From: Phoronis pallida
Lineage: Eukaryota; Phoronida; Phoronidae
DNA length: 16,389 nucleotides
Direction: 5' to 3'
Assembly (NCBI GenBank): GCA_028565715.1
Contig: JAOXYC010222015.1
Location: 1 to 16,389, forward strand
Shown: piece by piece, positions 1 through 12,600 of the stretch
Layout of the letters: each line of letters opens with the position of its first letter
How positions within the stretch are numbered: position 1 is the stretch's first letter
Program-made: the position numbers and the translations under genes
The notes under the pieces: model-generated
What the model was told of the DNA's origin: nothing
What the model saw: only the letters and a program-made list of their open reading frames with translations
Databases searched by the model: none

Positions 1-640
1 AAGGCTCATTCTATGATTTTTCAAAATCTCATCCAATAAAAGGTTGTATTACTTCCCATTCATTGTAAGAATCACTTTATCTTGCATGGCCTTGAGGACA
101 AATACCGTTCAACTACAGTGTACATGTTAATATGATCTATTGGTTTACTAATGTGTGAACCTACATATATACTAACACTATAATGCTACCATAATAAATA
201 TTGCTTGCTAGACATGCACTGTTGTGATCATACTTAGACCAGTTTAGATCATTGATGTATGACTCGTGTCGGAAACTTGAGCTGATTGACACTTGTGATG
301 TTGGCGAACTTGATAGAAAATCAACATATCATAAGAAAAAGGGAATGAATAAAAATCCTTTGTTAAACTCATACATCGCTACTTACGATTGTAGAATTAT
401 CAATAAATTTGAAATACAACGCAATTTGATCATTTTTAATTGCCAATTCTTGTAACTACCTTCTTTCTTTATCGAAAACACAATGTTGTTATCCAATGAA
501 AACAATTAATTAATTTGGAATCTGAAAAGATTTCTACCTCAGCATTGGAATCGACAATATAATTTCAATTGTCGTCACAACAGTGATTCATTAAAAATAG
601 ATTTCATTTTCAACAATTAATTATAATTTATTCACCATAC
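1..640. other. Left edge: intron or 3' end of the gene; no exon supported
   Basis: I looked for the next minus-strand exon in phase 2 and found none convincing. After the acceptor at about 116-117 (actgtag) the first full codon would be TGA, so a terminal exon there is possible but unproven. A relic of the 14007-14366 element family covers about 362-410 and perhaps on to 470. Confidence 0.4.
362..410 (-). mobile_element. Relic copy of the 14007-14366 element, one end
   Basis: The stretch aactcatacatc...tacttacg...gtagaattat matches the reverse complement of 14318-14366 with few mismatches. Weaker similarity (ccaattctt...actacc) runs to about 470. No second arm is seen nearby, so it is a partial or decayed copy. 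Confidence 0.7.
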
Positions 641-686
641 CTGGATATTGAAGGCTGTGGTGTTCTTGTGTCATTGTTTAATTGTT
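641..686 (-). CDS. Exon, 46 nt (residues 577-591)
   Basis: Phase 1 to 2, reading QLNNDTRTPQPSIS after a shared Glu codon. The acceptor is gttattttacag and the donor gtatgg. It ends with two bases of a split codon, so at least one more exon must follow toward or beyond the left edge. Confidence 0.7.
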
Positions 687-3600
687 CTGTAAAATAACAT
701 CACAAATTATAGAGTACACTAATTACTTGACAAATGTTTCAATTCTATCACACTCTATTTGAAGAATATTAAATGGCATTAATACAATGATATACAAAAT
801 CAATTAAAAATTAATGCTTCCGTAATGAATGATCAATCTTTGAAGTCTTTTAAGACTTCAAAAAGTATGATGAACCATATTGTCTCCAGTTTTACATAGT
901 AAAAATACACCATATTTCAGCTATCTAATTGATATACCTTTTAAAAACATGTTTAAAACTGACAAACACGCTTCAGAAGCAATGAATTATTACCTTGTAG
1001 TTGAAGATCAAGTTCTGCTGCTAAGTTATAATGGTTATATTCTTTGATGGGAGAGGGCGCTGGTGATGTCGGAGCATTGAATCTAGTCATTTCTCGCTAC
1101 AATGAAATAATTCATAATAAGTCTTTTTCACAAAGTTGGCTTTTTTTTCAAAAGCATAATGTCTTTTTATTTATAGAACAACATAAAATATCCAAATCTG
1201 CATATTATATGTCAAATGAAGCATCACTATATCTAAATTCAAGAATTTGAGACACTTACATTTCATTTTTCTAAAGATCCTCTCATACCTTAAAAAAACA
1301 TCCGGGATTAGATTGGTCTCATTGAAAGTAGTAGTTTTACCAAAGCTGGCAACAAAACTGTATTCTACAGTACTGTTACTGTTTTTATTCTATGACTTTC
1401 AGATAAAAAATTGTTTTAACAACTTTTAACTTGTTTGAATATTGTTAAGAAAAAACATCAGATTAAATACAGGAGTACATAATAAATTGTAAAATTAGAG
1501 GCCCAATTTAACTTACGTGCTGTTTTGACTTTGCAGATGCAGTAGGTACTCCCACCTGTAACCATAGAAACATAAGATATTGCAGTCAATAAAAAATCAT
1601 CAGATACTTTAACATGTTAATAATATACACCAATCTGCTGCAAATTGGCTACCACTTTGGTTATCAAGAAAGATAAACAGAAAAGAAAAGAAAAGATTAC
1701 AGCAGGAAAATTCAACTCCAACAGAAGACAACATATAACATAACATCATGTCTAAATTGTGGGGCTTATAGGGGCAGGGGTGCTTAAGGATACAGTGATG
1801 GCTAATTCGAACAATAATAAAAAGCATTTCAAGCAGTCAAAAACTTTATTAAAGACACTCAAACTTACACCAGGCATCTTAAAGTCCTAATTTCAGAAAG
1901 TTTATTTGAAAAAAAATTGATGACTGAAAATTGGGTCGATTTTAGGTGAAATTTGTGTTTTTCGAAATAACGCATTGGGAGATGGTTTCTGGGTAGTTGG
2001 CTTACCGAAACGCTCCGAAATTTTTCAATCTATCTTTTATGTTATTGGACTCCAAAAAGGTGTCTCAGTTTTTTGAAGTAAGCCTTTGTTTACGAGATAT
2101 GAGCTCCCAAAAATCAAGGGGTCAGGATAATTGGCGAACGAAGAAAAAATCCCAACCCTTGATTTTTGGAAGCTCATATCTCGAAAACTAAAGGCTTACT
2201 TAAAAAAACTGAGACACCTTTTTTGTTATTGTTGGAATAAGCCATCACTGTATCCTTAAAGGGGCGAATCCAGAAATAAAAATGCCAAATTTGTAATGAA
2301 TGAGAGATATGATGCTGTATGAGGTATAGTTGATCACTTACCGCAGAGCATCCATGGGAGTACTACAAGAACTACTCTTTCTAGGTATAGGACACACTGG
2401 TCCTTCCTGTAATATTCAGTAACTAATAGATGTCAGGGAAGGCTATAAGAACACTTTAATCTCCATGCTGTTTTTTAGGTTACTCTGAATACCTCAGTTT
2501 GGACAAAATGCATTCTCTCATCTCCGACCAAAGCATAGTACAAGATGTACGACTACCAAAGAAAATTTGTAAGTAAAATTTTCGCATGCGTTTTAGATAG
2601 TCAGAAAGAGAAAAGAATAAGATGATTGAGAAAAGGCAGAGTAGAAAAGAATGTAGGGGGAGTTGAACTTCATTTGACACTTTACAATTACTGTTAGACC
2701 GATTTATTCGTCTCTCAAATTTGCAAGCAGACTCACCCCATAGCTGACAGAAGCTTGATGCAGTGTTGCTGCCTGGCGCTGTAGTGTGTGACGGAGGAAC
2801 GCCTCATCCTTCAGAGCATGCAGACTGTAATAGAAGTCGTAACAGACATTAAAATCAGATACCGTTTGAGAGTTATGCATTGAATGGATAAAAGTATAGC
2901 TATTATCTTGACACAATAATACAATGTCATGTACATCAAATTCCGAGAAATATATCAAAAAGTTGAAAAAGCACATCAAAAGCAATATGATAGCAATATG
3001 CAATTTATGTCATTTTATATGTAATCAAAGACTATATAACTATTTGAAAATGTATTGTCTTTTTAAAAGCACTTGCCACTGTTCAAATCACTCTCATTTG
3101 CCACAGCAAAAACTAAATGATAGAGTACATGCAAGAATTCTTTCAAGGCTAATATTTAGATGATGCATCACATTTACTGGCGTGGTATGCACTAACTAAA
3201 AAGTGACACATTAAGACTCAATCTATGCAGGAGCACAATCAGAAGTATCGAAGTCTCAAACTTTTTCATGTTAGTTCTATCAACATTTCTGATACTACGT
3301 GACTTAGCAAGGCATAATAATGTTGAAAACAATAAACATAATTTCTCTCATGCCCTTAATTTGGTGAAGAAAGGTGTTTTATGCAAACGCAATGAAAACT
3401 TGTGAATGAATCAAGGATGAGCATGAAAGCCACAAAAAACATGCTTTACTTGTGTTTCATTTTGTCTGAGAGCAAAAACTTGTAACGTTTTGCTTGTCCA
3501 GTGGCAAGGCTTTCAGTGTAAAAATGACAAGGGATTAATACTGTCTATTAGAAATTGTTTCTTCAACTTTTTTAGCACTGTAAAATATGCTTTACTTGTG

Positions 3601-6600
3601 TTTCATTTTGTCTGAGAGCAAAAACTTGTAGCGTTTTGCTTGTCCAGTGGCAAGGCTTTCAGTGTAGAAATGTAAAGGGATTAATAATATTAGAAATTTG
3701 TTTCTTCAGCTTTTCTAACACTGTAAAAAGTTCAATAAAACATTCTCAGTCATGTAATCTTGGTACAAAATAAAGCAGTGCTATAAAACTGACACATTTG
3801 TTAAGAAGTTCAACATTTCTTTGCATTTAGTAAAATATACCGGGAAATATACAAGTCATCTATACCTTGATTGCAGAATAGAGAATTTCTTTTCCCATGC
3901 TTTCTGTATACGTGTGATTTCCTTCTTGTACCTAAAACATGGCAATAAAGGTACCATCTTAAGAGTAAAAGAGAATTCAATATTTTTTCTTGGTATTTTG
4001 CTATATTCATCAGTATTCTCACTAAACTAAAAAAAACATGGGAGATAAATAGTATAATTATACAGTTTGGCAATTTTAAATTTGAACATTCTTAAGTCAC
4101 TAATCACCATTTTGTGTGTGTAATACAGATTGAATATTCTTTTAAAAATGGTTAATGATAATTTAAAGTGATATGAAACTGAGGTGATTTTTTTTCAAAA
4201 TACCGAATCCTATTCACATAAATTGCGAAACCTACTTGTCCACAAGAGAGCGCCACAGTTTCTCGTTAGCAATGAGTCTTTCTGTGTCAGTCTCCACTTC
4301 CACCTTAGGAACAACTGCAAGTGCTTTAGCCCTTTCCTGCAATCAAAATAATAAAATTTTGTTAAACAACTGAAATAAATTTATTTAGTTTTACAAAAAT
4401 AAATTACGACTAATTGTTCATCAAAATGATTTTAAGTTTATATAAATCACAATTTATTTATTTGTGGTCATGATTGCATACCACAATTTACACTAAGTTG
4501 TTAGCAAACCATGAGACTGGTCTGAGGCGAAACTTAAACCAAGACCATTTTTAAAACTACTTTAATTTTATAGATGAAACACTCAAAATATGATCAAAAT
4601 GAGTTGAAATTGAAATAAAGTACAGTTTGTTTCACCAGAGGTCACCTGACTCTTATGGGAGCTGGAAAATCAAATATTAAGCAGAATGATTAACACAACA
4701 ATAAATTATGAATAAAATATAAGCCCACACATGAAATTTGAACTTTGAGTGAACATTAGAAAAAAGTTATTTTTGCACTTAGTGATCCCTTGCACCAAAT
4801 GACTTCCGACATGGTACCTTTGTATGTCATATCATTGAAGTAGCAAATACTAAATTTGTTAACAATATCTAGAAAATTGTGGAAGGAGTAGCGTTTTTCC
4901 AGAAATCAACCAATGAGCTTTTTGATGTCATTTAACAATGCATTGTGGGAACAAAAAATACAATCATAAACAAGATATTGATTGCACATGTTTATCTGCA
5001 AAAATTCAGAAGCCTATATGCTCTTTAGCCTAAAATATGTTGCAATTTAAAAGTGTACGGAATAAATAATAATAAACAAGAAAAAGGTAAAACCGAACAA
5101 GAATAAGACTCTGCGCTTGCAGGCGCAGAATAACTCAAGAAGTGAAGCATTAGAAAGAAAGTGATCTAAAATGAGACCGTGCTTATAATTGGCATGAGGC
5201 TTTTAAAACAAGCTGGGGAGTGCTTTCACATCTTTTTTCATAACCATATGCCACGTTATAAGTACAAATATTTGCTATCCTTTTTTGACATAAAACTCCA
5301 AACAGTAATGAAATCAATCATGAAATTCTGTTACCAACAATACTGAGACAGGATTAGTATTTACTATGTATGCAATTAACTATTCTATGAGGTATTATAC
5401 AATAATGAAAAAGTAAGAATTAAAGGAAGATGATAGATTAGAAACTATTCTAAAAAACAAAGTAACCAAGAAAGCTTAAACACAATGAAGAACATGAAGG
5501 AAGTAATGGTACAAGTCGAATAATTTGGTCCCTCGTTTATTGGCGTTATTCAGTCAATGTGTTTCCAATGACTGAATAACGGAAGTTATACGAGGGACCA
5601 ACTTATTCGACTTGTACCGAAGTAATAATAAAAATAGGTTCACGTCATATCTAGAGTAAAGCCATGCCTTTGATAATGCCAATTCAGCTTTCTCTTTCTC
5701 TTCTCGAAGTCTGCGCATCTCTGTCTCGATTGTACTTGACATTTTGTTTGCTTCCATGCGAGCTTTAGCCATGCACTAAGTGGGAAAGGAACATGCAATG
5801 CAATCAATGAATGAAACAGGTGTGATTAGGGTTTTCTACTACAACTCCCCCTAAATAATTTGGATTTAATGCAAAGTGTTGTACAAAATGCTAAAATGAA
5901 ACGATTTAGGATTTCACAATAATTTTTATTGCTTCTCAAACAAATAAAACAATATTTGAATGTTGAGTTGGTGTAAATTTCTCAAAACACCAAAATTATG
6001 AGATTCATTGTGTTTTCCTGCCTTAAGGAGCTAAAATAAAACAATACGGTGATGGGGTATGAATGGGTATTAATTATAAACAATTTTGCAAATGTCAAAT
6101 TACATGTGATACAAAAAACATACTGGTGCAGATGCTATAATTTTTTCTACAGTGATGGTTCAGATATTTGCACTAGAATGGGTACATGCATTTTCCTGGG
6201 CACCTTTAACATGCAGCAAAAGAATCGAAAAAGACAGGCTCTTTAAAATCAAAATTTTGGAAAATCTAATTCAGAATGATCCCCAAAGAAATATCTACTT
6301 CATACCAAAAAGCAGAGTATTGGTATCGGATTTAATATTGACTTCATTGGTTAACTTAGGTCATTTGAGATGTTCAAACAAACCTCTTCTCTGACTTGTG
6401 CCATTCGTTGTTCCATGGTTTTCTCAAACTGTGTCTTCTGTTCTTCCAACTAAAATAATCAAACAGTTGACAATAAATAAATCAAGGGCCAAGAAGTGTT
6501 AGCATTGAAAAGTTGCTGTTTATCAATGATTGTGCATCAATTTTTTAATACAGCTTCTGAATCCGATTTTCTTTATCATTATTTATTAAAGGTACAGGCA

Positions 6601-9600
6601 AAAATGTATGGATATTCTCCAGTGTGGTCTATAAGTGCAATCATTGTGACAATATAATTTTTTTTTTTAAAAAGTCACCAAATTTTTTTTTATTTGGTTT
6701 TCACTTTACGGAGCTTGTGACGTCACTGATTTGTAATTCGTAGCTAAACACATTGGAAAAATCACTTTTTCTCAAATATTTTCAAAATTTTAGTTCCAAA
6801 CAATAACATCACCAAATAGATATATTCGGTAGTTTTTTTGGTTGGAGTTGAAATTATTTGAATGATTTTTTCAATGTGCTTAGAAACGAATTACAAATCG
6901 GTGACGTCACAAGTTCCGTGAAAATTTCTATAAGGATTTTTGCATGAATTTTTAAGCTGAACTTTTGTTTTAATAGCATAATAAAAACACTACCGACCAT
7001 CCTCAAGAACATCTACAAATACTTGCCTATATTTTTAATAAATCAACATTTCCATTCATCACAACATTCAAACAAGAAAAGCAACACTCCCAACATAAAT
7101 CTTTGAACAAAACATGCACTTCAAAATTCAAAACCAAAAATGCAACCCAAGACAGTATAATTACAGGATAAATTTCCAACAACTATTGCTTGATTCAAAT
7201 TTCCGAATCAATCAATCGTTCCTTCAAGGTTGAAAACAAATAAGGTTGCACACAACAAAATGTAGGCCCTATTGTTTCAAAAATAAACAAACACTCAAAG
7301 TTTTACACAAGGTGTGGATGATCACTGACTCTGTAACAACAGAATGATATAGGTTTGGGGTGGATCAGCTGTTACCTATGGCTACCATTACTATGGCAAC
7401 CAAAAAGAGTCAGTGAGTCAACCTGTTGAAGAAATGTTCAATAAATTACATTAATTTAGATTACTAAAGTTTTAAGAATTTTGAAGACATTCCTTGGAAA
7501 TTAATATAATGTATCACATGAAAAAGAACAAAACTGAACGAAATAACCAAACAACTGCTTTTAAATTGAATACATACTTGTTATGATTTTCAAAACGAGA
7601 AAGAAATAAAACAACTTCCATTAATTAACACTCCAAGTAAGATAGAGTCACCATCTGTGTTTAAAAATATAAAAAATATTAATGAAAAATTATTTTTTTG
7701 AGAAACATGAACCAATGTGTTCATTAGAGCATCAAGACCAATATTTCCCCGTGGTTTGCTGCTGAAAAAGAAGTTAACAGAACATCAATAGCAACTACCA
7801 ATGTATTGTTATTTTGTAATTCTTGAAGAGGGTTAAAAAGAACTTACCGATCGTGTAAAACTTCTCTTGTCTGTGTCCCACGCGGATTTTACCTGGTGTA
7901 TCTCATGTTCCATCTGAAAACAATCAGGATTGCATCATAAAGGCCTAAATTGCTATAAAAAATATCAATTAGCTTATTTATAGACATTGAAAATGGTTTT
8001 TAGTGATCAGGATCGAGGGTTGAAGTCAATCAGAACTTGGCAATATCAGTCTTTCAGGCCTTTGGTTATAGTTAAAATCTGTCCTCTTTGCATAAGAGTT
8101 TTGGAGGCATTAGAAGATGGGAGCAAGAGAACTCCACTGTCACAGTGACAAGTAGCTGAGTTGCCCCACATTTATCTCCTGGTATTAGTTAGTTGTCTTG
8201 ACGGTGAAGACAGCTGACATTTTGCCAGTATTATTCAGTTCTGACACAATGACAGGTCAGGGGATCCAAACAAGATAACACAAATTGTACAATCAGCTTT
8301 AATCAAAGTGAGCGCCATCTGTTGTCAGTTTTCGCGCACTTTGATTACTATGTATTTTTGGTGGCAAAATTCCGTCTCGTTTTCGACTCACTAATGATTT
8401 GTGCAATGGGTGTGTACGTGTACGTTTGAGAATGCTATTAGACAATAGTGAAACATGTTACGTTCTTCTAAAAGTATTGTTTTTTTCGTATTTTCACTTC
8501 GACTTCTTGGTGGCCGTGATTATGGGCTGAATCAAAGTATCATAAAGTGTGAGACACAGCAAAGTTTAATAAACCAATGCAACGTACCTCATCCATGTAG
8601 ATTTTGTCTTTTGACAACTGTCCCTGAAGATTATGCTGCTCGGCAGCTGAAAGAAATGAAATGATATTTGTTAGAATCAGTTTTTATGCGATAATGAAAA
8701 CTATTTTTATGACAAAAGGTTACCAAATACATGACTTCGGAACTGACTTCCCTTAGATATACCCTTAAGTGGTTTGGATGTTTCTGTATAGGGCGACTGC
8801 TGCCTTCCAGATGTAACCATGGTTGACCGTGGTAATGACCATGGTTAACCATGGTCAAACGCACGGTCTTGACTGTGCTTGGCCATGCTTTTGACCATGG
8901 TTAACCATGGTTGACCATGCTTTCTAACCATGCTTTTTGACCATGCTTCTGGCCTGGATTTAAAAACCAGATCGCCCATCTGGAACAATGTTTTGGAATC
9001 TCCCTGATTGGGCTAGTGAAACTCCAGTATTTGAACCAGATGTGGTTGGTTGACCTGCTGTTGTAATGTACTTATTCCACCCAAACCTGAAATTAGCCAC
9101 CACGTCACAATTATCACCATGACTTAGAGAGAGATTTCGTTCCTAACTAAGCACAGCTTACTTAGTTTGCGTATATCCTCTGTCTTTGCTTCATTGATAA
9201 TCTCTAAATCACCAATGATAACCTCAAGTTTGGCAACTTTCCGTTTCAGATCTTGAATTTCAGCCTCGTCAACAACGGGCGGTGGTGGAGGTGGGGTTAC
9301 ATCTCTCTGGAAATAGTGAGAAGAGTTTTGTAAAAGTTCTTATTGTGGGCAAATGAAATTTATTTGCCATCAGCTTACAGAATGAGTTTGATGGAAGCAA
9401 TGGGGCTAGTTGACCAAAAGGCGGCGCAGTGTATTATGTGGTAAACCAGCATAGCGCATGCGTCAGTAAAGCCATTGTTTACAGAGGAGCAGCCTGGTCA
9501 TGCTTAAGATCAGCTAGAGAACCAGGTAAAACCAAATAATACAATAGCGCCATCTGAGGAGTTCTTAGTTTGCCAACTAGCCCCATTGTTATTGTGCAAG

Positions 9601-12600
9601 GGACAATTGTTCATAAGTTGCAATTTACTAAACAATGTTAAGTTTACACAAGGTACATGTATTATCAAAACAAGGTCTTGTTAATTGTTAAAACATAATC
9701 AGTGCAAAACTTATAACAATTAAATGCAAACCCCTGTGCTGACTAGTGGTTCAATGCAAAATTGTGTTCACTTCACAGAATAAGTGAAAAATTTAGGAAA
9801 AAGTCCAAACACACACGTTTTCAAAGGTGCGAATATAAACTGTAGTTAATAGCAAGTTCTTTCACACACAAGTTAACATAAAATAGATTATCAAGACCGG
9901 AGTTTAGATAAATTAAATAAAATCAGATGAAATCCTGTACTTTATTTCCGGTGTAGATGATAAAACACTAGCTAATTGTCCCAAAGCTAGTGTTTTGACT
10001 CTGTTTTATCATGTGCACCGGGAATAAAGTGCAGGATTTTATCCCATTTTAATACAATAAGGAAGATAAATCATTGTTGAGCATAGTTAAACCAACACAA
10101 GTGCGCATAACAAAAGTGCACAAAATGTCACCTGCGACCCGTCTCCATTGCTAGTGTCTACAATATTCTCTTTCTTTGCCACCTTATTGAAATCCTCCGA
10201 CAAACTACTCAAACTTGAGATTTCACGATAACGATTCACCCCAGTGCTCACATCAGAAGCAACACTCTTTCTGATGACATCAGCACTATTTCTAATGATG
10301 TCAGCACTGTTTCTGGTGACATCGTCATTTCTTGCTTTCATATGACTAAAAGTATTATTCCAGTCAATCTCAGCATTGCTTTTAGCCTTTTTTATCCCTG
10401 AACGCCTATCAAGGAATTTAGTTATTGGGGAATTATTTTGCTCAGATTCGTATGTCTGATTTGATTGCGATGAGGATTTCGACATGTTGCTCGGATTTCG
10501 AATAAGGTTGGCAATGGATGTGAGAAATGTCCGTTCTCCGTTATGCTGCATGCGGTTAGTGAAAAACAAAATCAAACTAACAGCATTGTCATTTAGTACT
10601 TAAACTAAGGAAACAATCAAATACATTAAAAACAAATTATTGTTATTCACACTTAGATATGACTACTACGGAAACAATAGAGTGAATTACATGCAATTAG
10701 TGTTAACTTATTAATAAACGTTTTTGAATAATAATATCTAAAACACAGATTTATCATTTGTTTTTTTGAATATTCACTGCAATATTTTAATCAAGAACTA
10801 GACTAACAAGACGTAGAATTCCAGAAGAAATACAAAATAACATTAAAAGTACCCACTGAAATTTTTTTTATTCTTAAATCCAATCTCATTTTGTTTTTAA
10901 AAAAAAATGAGAGGACACTTTTCTTAGAATATGGTAAATGCATTTGTGAAGATATAATTTTTAATGATTGAATTTGAACTAAATTAAATACAAGTCTAGA
11001 CAGAATTGAAGATTTCATTGAAGATGACAGAATTTGAAGAGCTTTTTAGAATTACTACTCAAACATACCGCATCATATTCCGATAACCATTCGTCAAGCT
11101 GTGAGTTGTTAGTTAAAATTACAAAAATGCAAAATGTTAGTAAAAAAACAAAACAGTGTAACATAATTATAAATGATTAAGTTATTTCAAAGAATGCATG
11201 AGCAGCATTATATCCCATAAAATAAATAATGCTTGACAACAAGGTAATTGTCAAAATGTAAATTTCCAATTATTTTAACTAAAATTTTTCTAACAATTAA
11301 CATTGATTTCTTCTAACATATGATTCTACTCAGAAAAGAATCTCTTGTCAGATATTGTGGGCATCGGTTAAAAATATCAGAAGGCTAGTCGAAAGATCAT
11401 TATTCAAAAACAAATGCAATTTTTTATAAATTAACAAAATACAAACCAGGTTAACCTGAATTGGGCAAAAGAAAATTTGAACATTCCATTATTTCATTGG
11501 TTCAAAAAAATGTGTGAATCATTATCTAATGGATGTCTTTCATGCAATCGTAAGTTCTCTGCTTCCATCCACGCACCCATGCCACAACACTGGCCATCCC
11601 TCCATTAACACAACATGAACAAAGTTAAAGAAAGGAAGAAAAGTAGCAATAACTAAATGTTTGAAGGCAAAACTAGAAGTTGTCAGGGATTTATGACATT
11701 GGGTTTTAATAAAATTTCTTTTTGTTTAAAATTTGAACATGCAAACAATATCTAAATTGATGAAAAATGTTTCTCATTAATCTCCAGTTTGACATGGTAA
11801 AACAATTTCAATGACTTGGAGACTTACGTTTTTGGCAGAGCCGCTACGTTTCTGACCTTCATCTAAGGTCCTTGATCACGCAGGGGGGGGGGTTTAAACT
11901 ATTTTTGATCGTGTTGCTGCCAACTCCCCCTGATTTACGACAACATTCCCGAGCGCCGTCTAGCGGCAACATGATCAAAAAGAGGTCACCCCGCATGATC
12001 AAGGACCTTAGATGAAGGTCAGAAACGTAGCGGCTCTGCCTAAAACGTAAGTAAGTCTCCAAGGCATTGAAATTGTTTTACCAATATCTAAATTCTTAAT
12101 TTGTGTTTCTTCTTTCTATAAATGTCAAAAGCATATACTCACATTAAGACCAGCATAGAAATCAAACTTAAAACATTAATTTTATAATTAGTAAAGAAAG
12201 TGCAATGTTGTAAAGACAGAAAATTGAAGGAAAATAATCTTCGGCGTTATTAAAAATACACAATGTTGAACAGAGTTATCATGGTTCATTGGAATTTTGA
12301 AAAATCAACATAATTAAGCAACCGTGGTTTGAAATTGTAGCTTGAAGTTAGATTGTATACTGAAATGATTTTGGTTTTAAGCATTCTTAATGGAAGTAAT
12401 ATATTAATGTTTTGAAATAAATATAAATCATAGTTTTATTGAAATAAATATAAATCATCGTTTTATATACCTTCATGGTTGCAACATCTCTAAACCGTTT
12501 ATTCATTCTGCTCTTTTTTAACCAGATCCTGTAGCATTTGTCATCAATAATTTTCTACAGAAAATAAAGTGAGGCAGATATGATAAATAACAGAAAAGAG

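Noticed and set aside
252-455. Plus-strand ORF of 67 codons
   Set aside because: It crosses the transposon relic at 362-410 and lacks splice or coding support.
1083-1096. Upstream acceptor for the 994-1082 exon (ttcattgtag)
   Set aside because: With the incoming phase it gives a TGA; it would work only if the previous exons ended in phase 0, which they do not.
1997-2191. Plus-strand ORF of 64 codons
   Set aside because: It runs through the nested hairpin of the 1784-2259 element and has no protein-like character.
4231-4235. Reading the TAG after the 4236-4336 exon as the true end of the protein
   Set aside because: Splicing at the overlapping GT joins in frame to exons at 3866, 2737 and beyond, with matching phases.
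5110-5129. Small GC hairpin as a terminator
   Set aside because: Seven-base arms in a eukaryotic intron, without a T run or gene end.
6049-6394. Overlapping plus-strand ORFs of 65 and 80 codons
   Set aside because: They lie antisense in an intron and run into the minus-strand exon; there is no recognisable protein or splice pattern.
8817-8946. CRISPR-like array
   Set aside because: Spacing is only 10-13 bases, there are no unique spacers of normal size, and the context is a eukaryotic intron.
11859-12062. Minus-strand ORF of 67 codons
   Set aside because: It lies wholly within the 289-bp palindrome.
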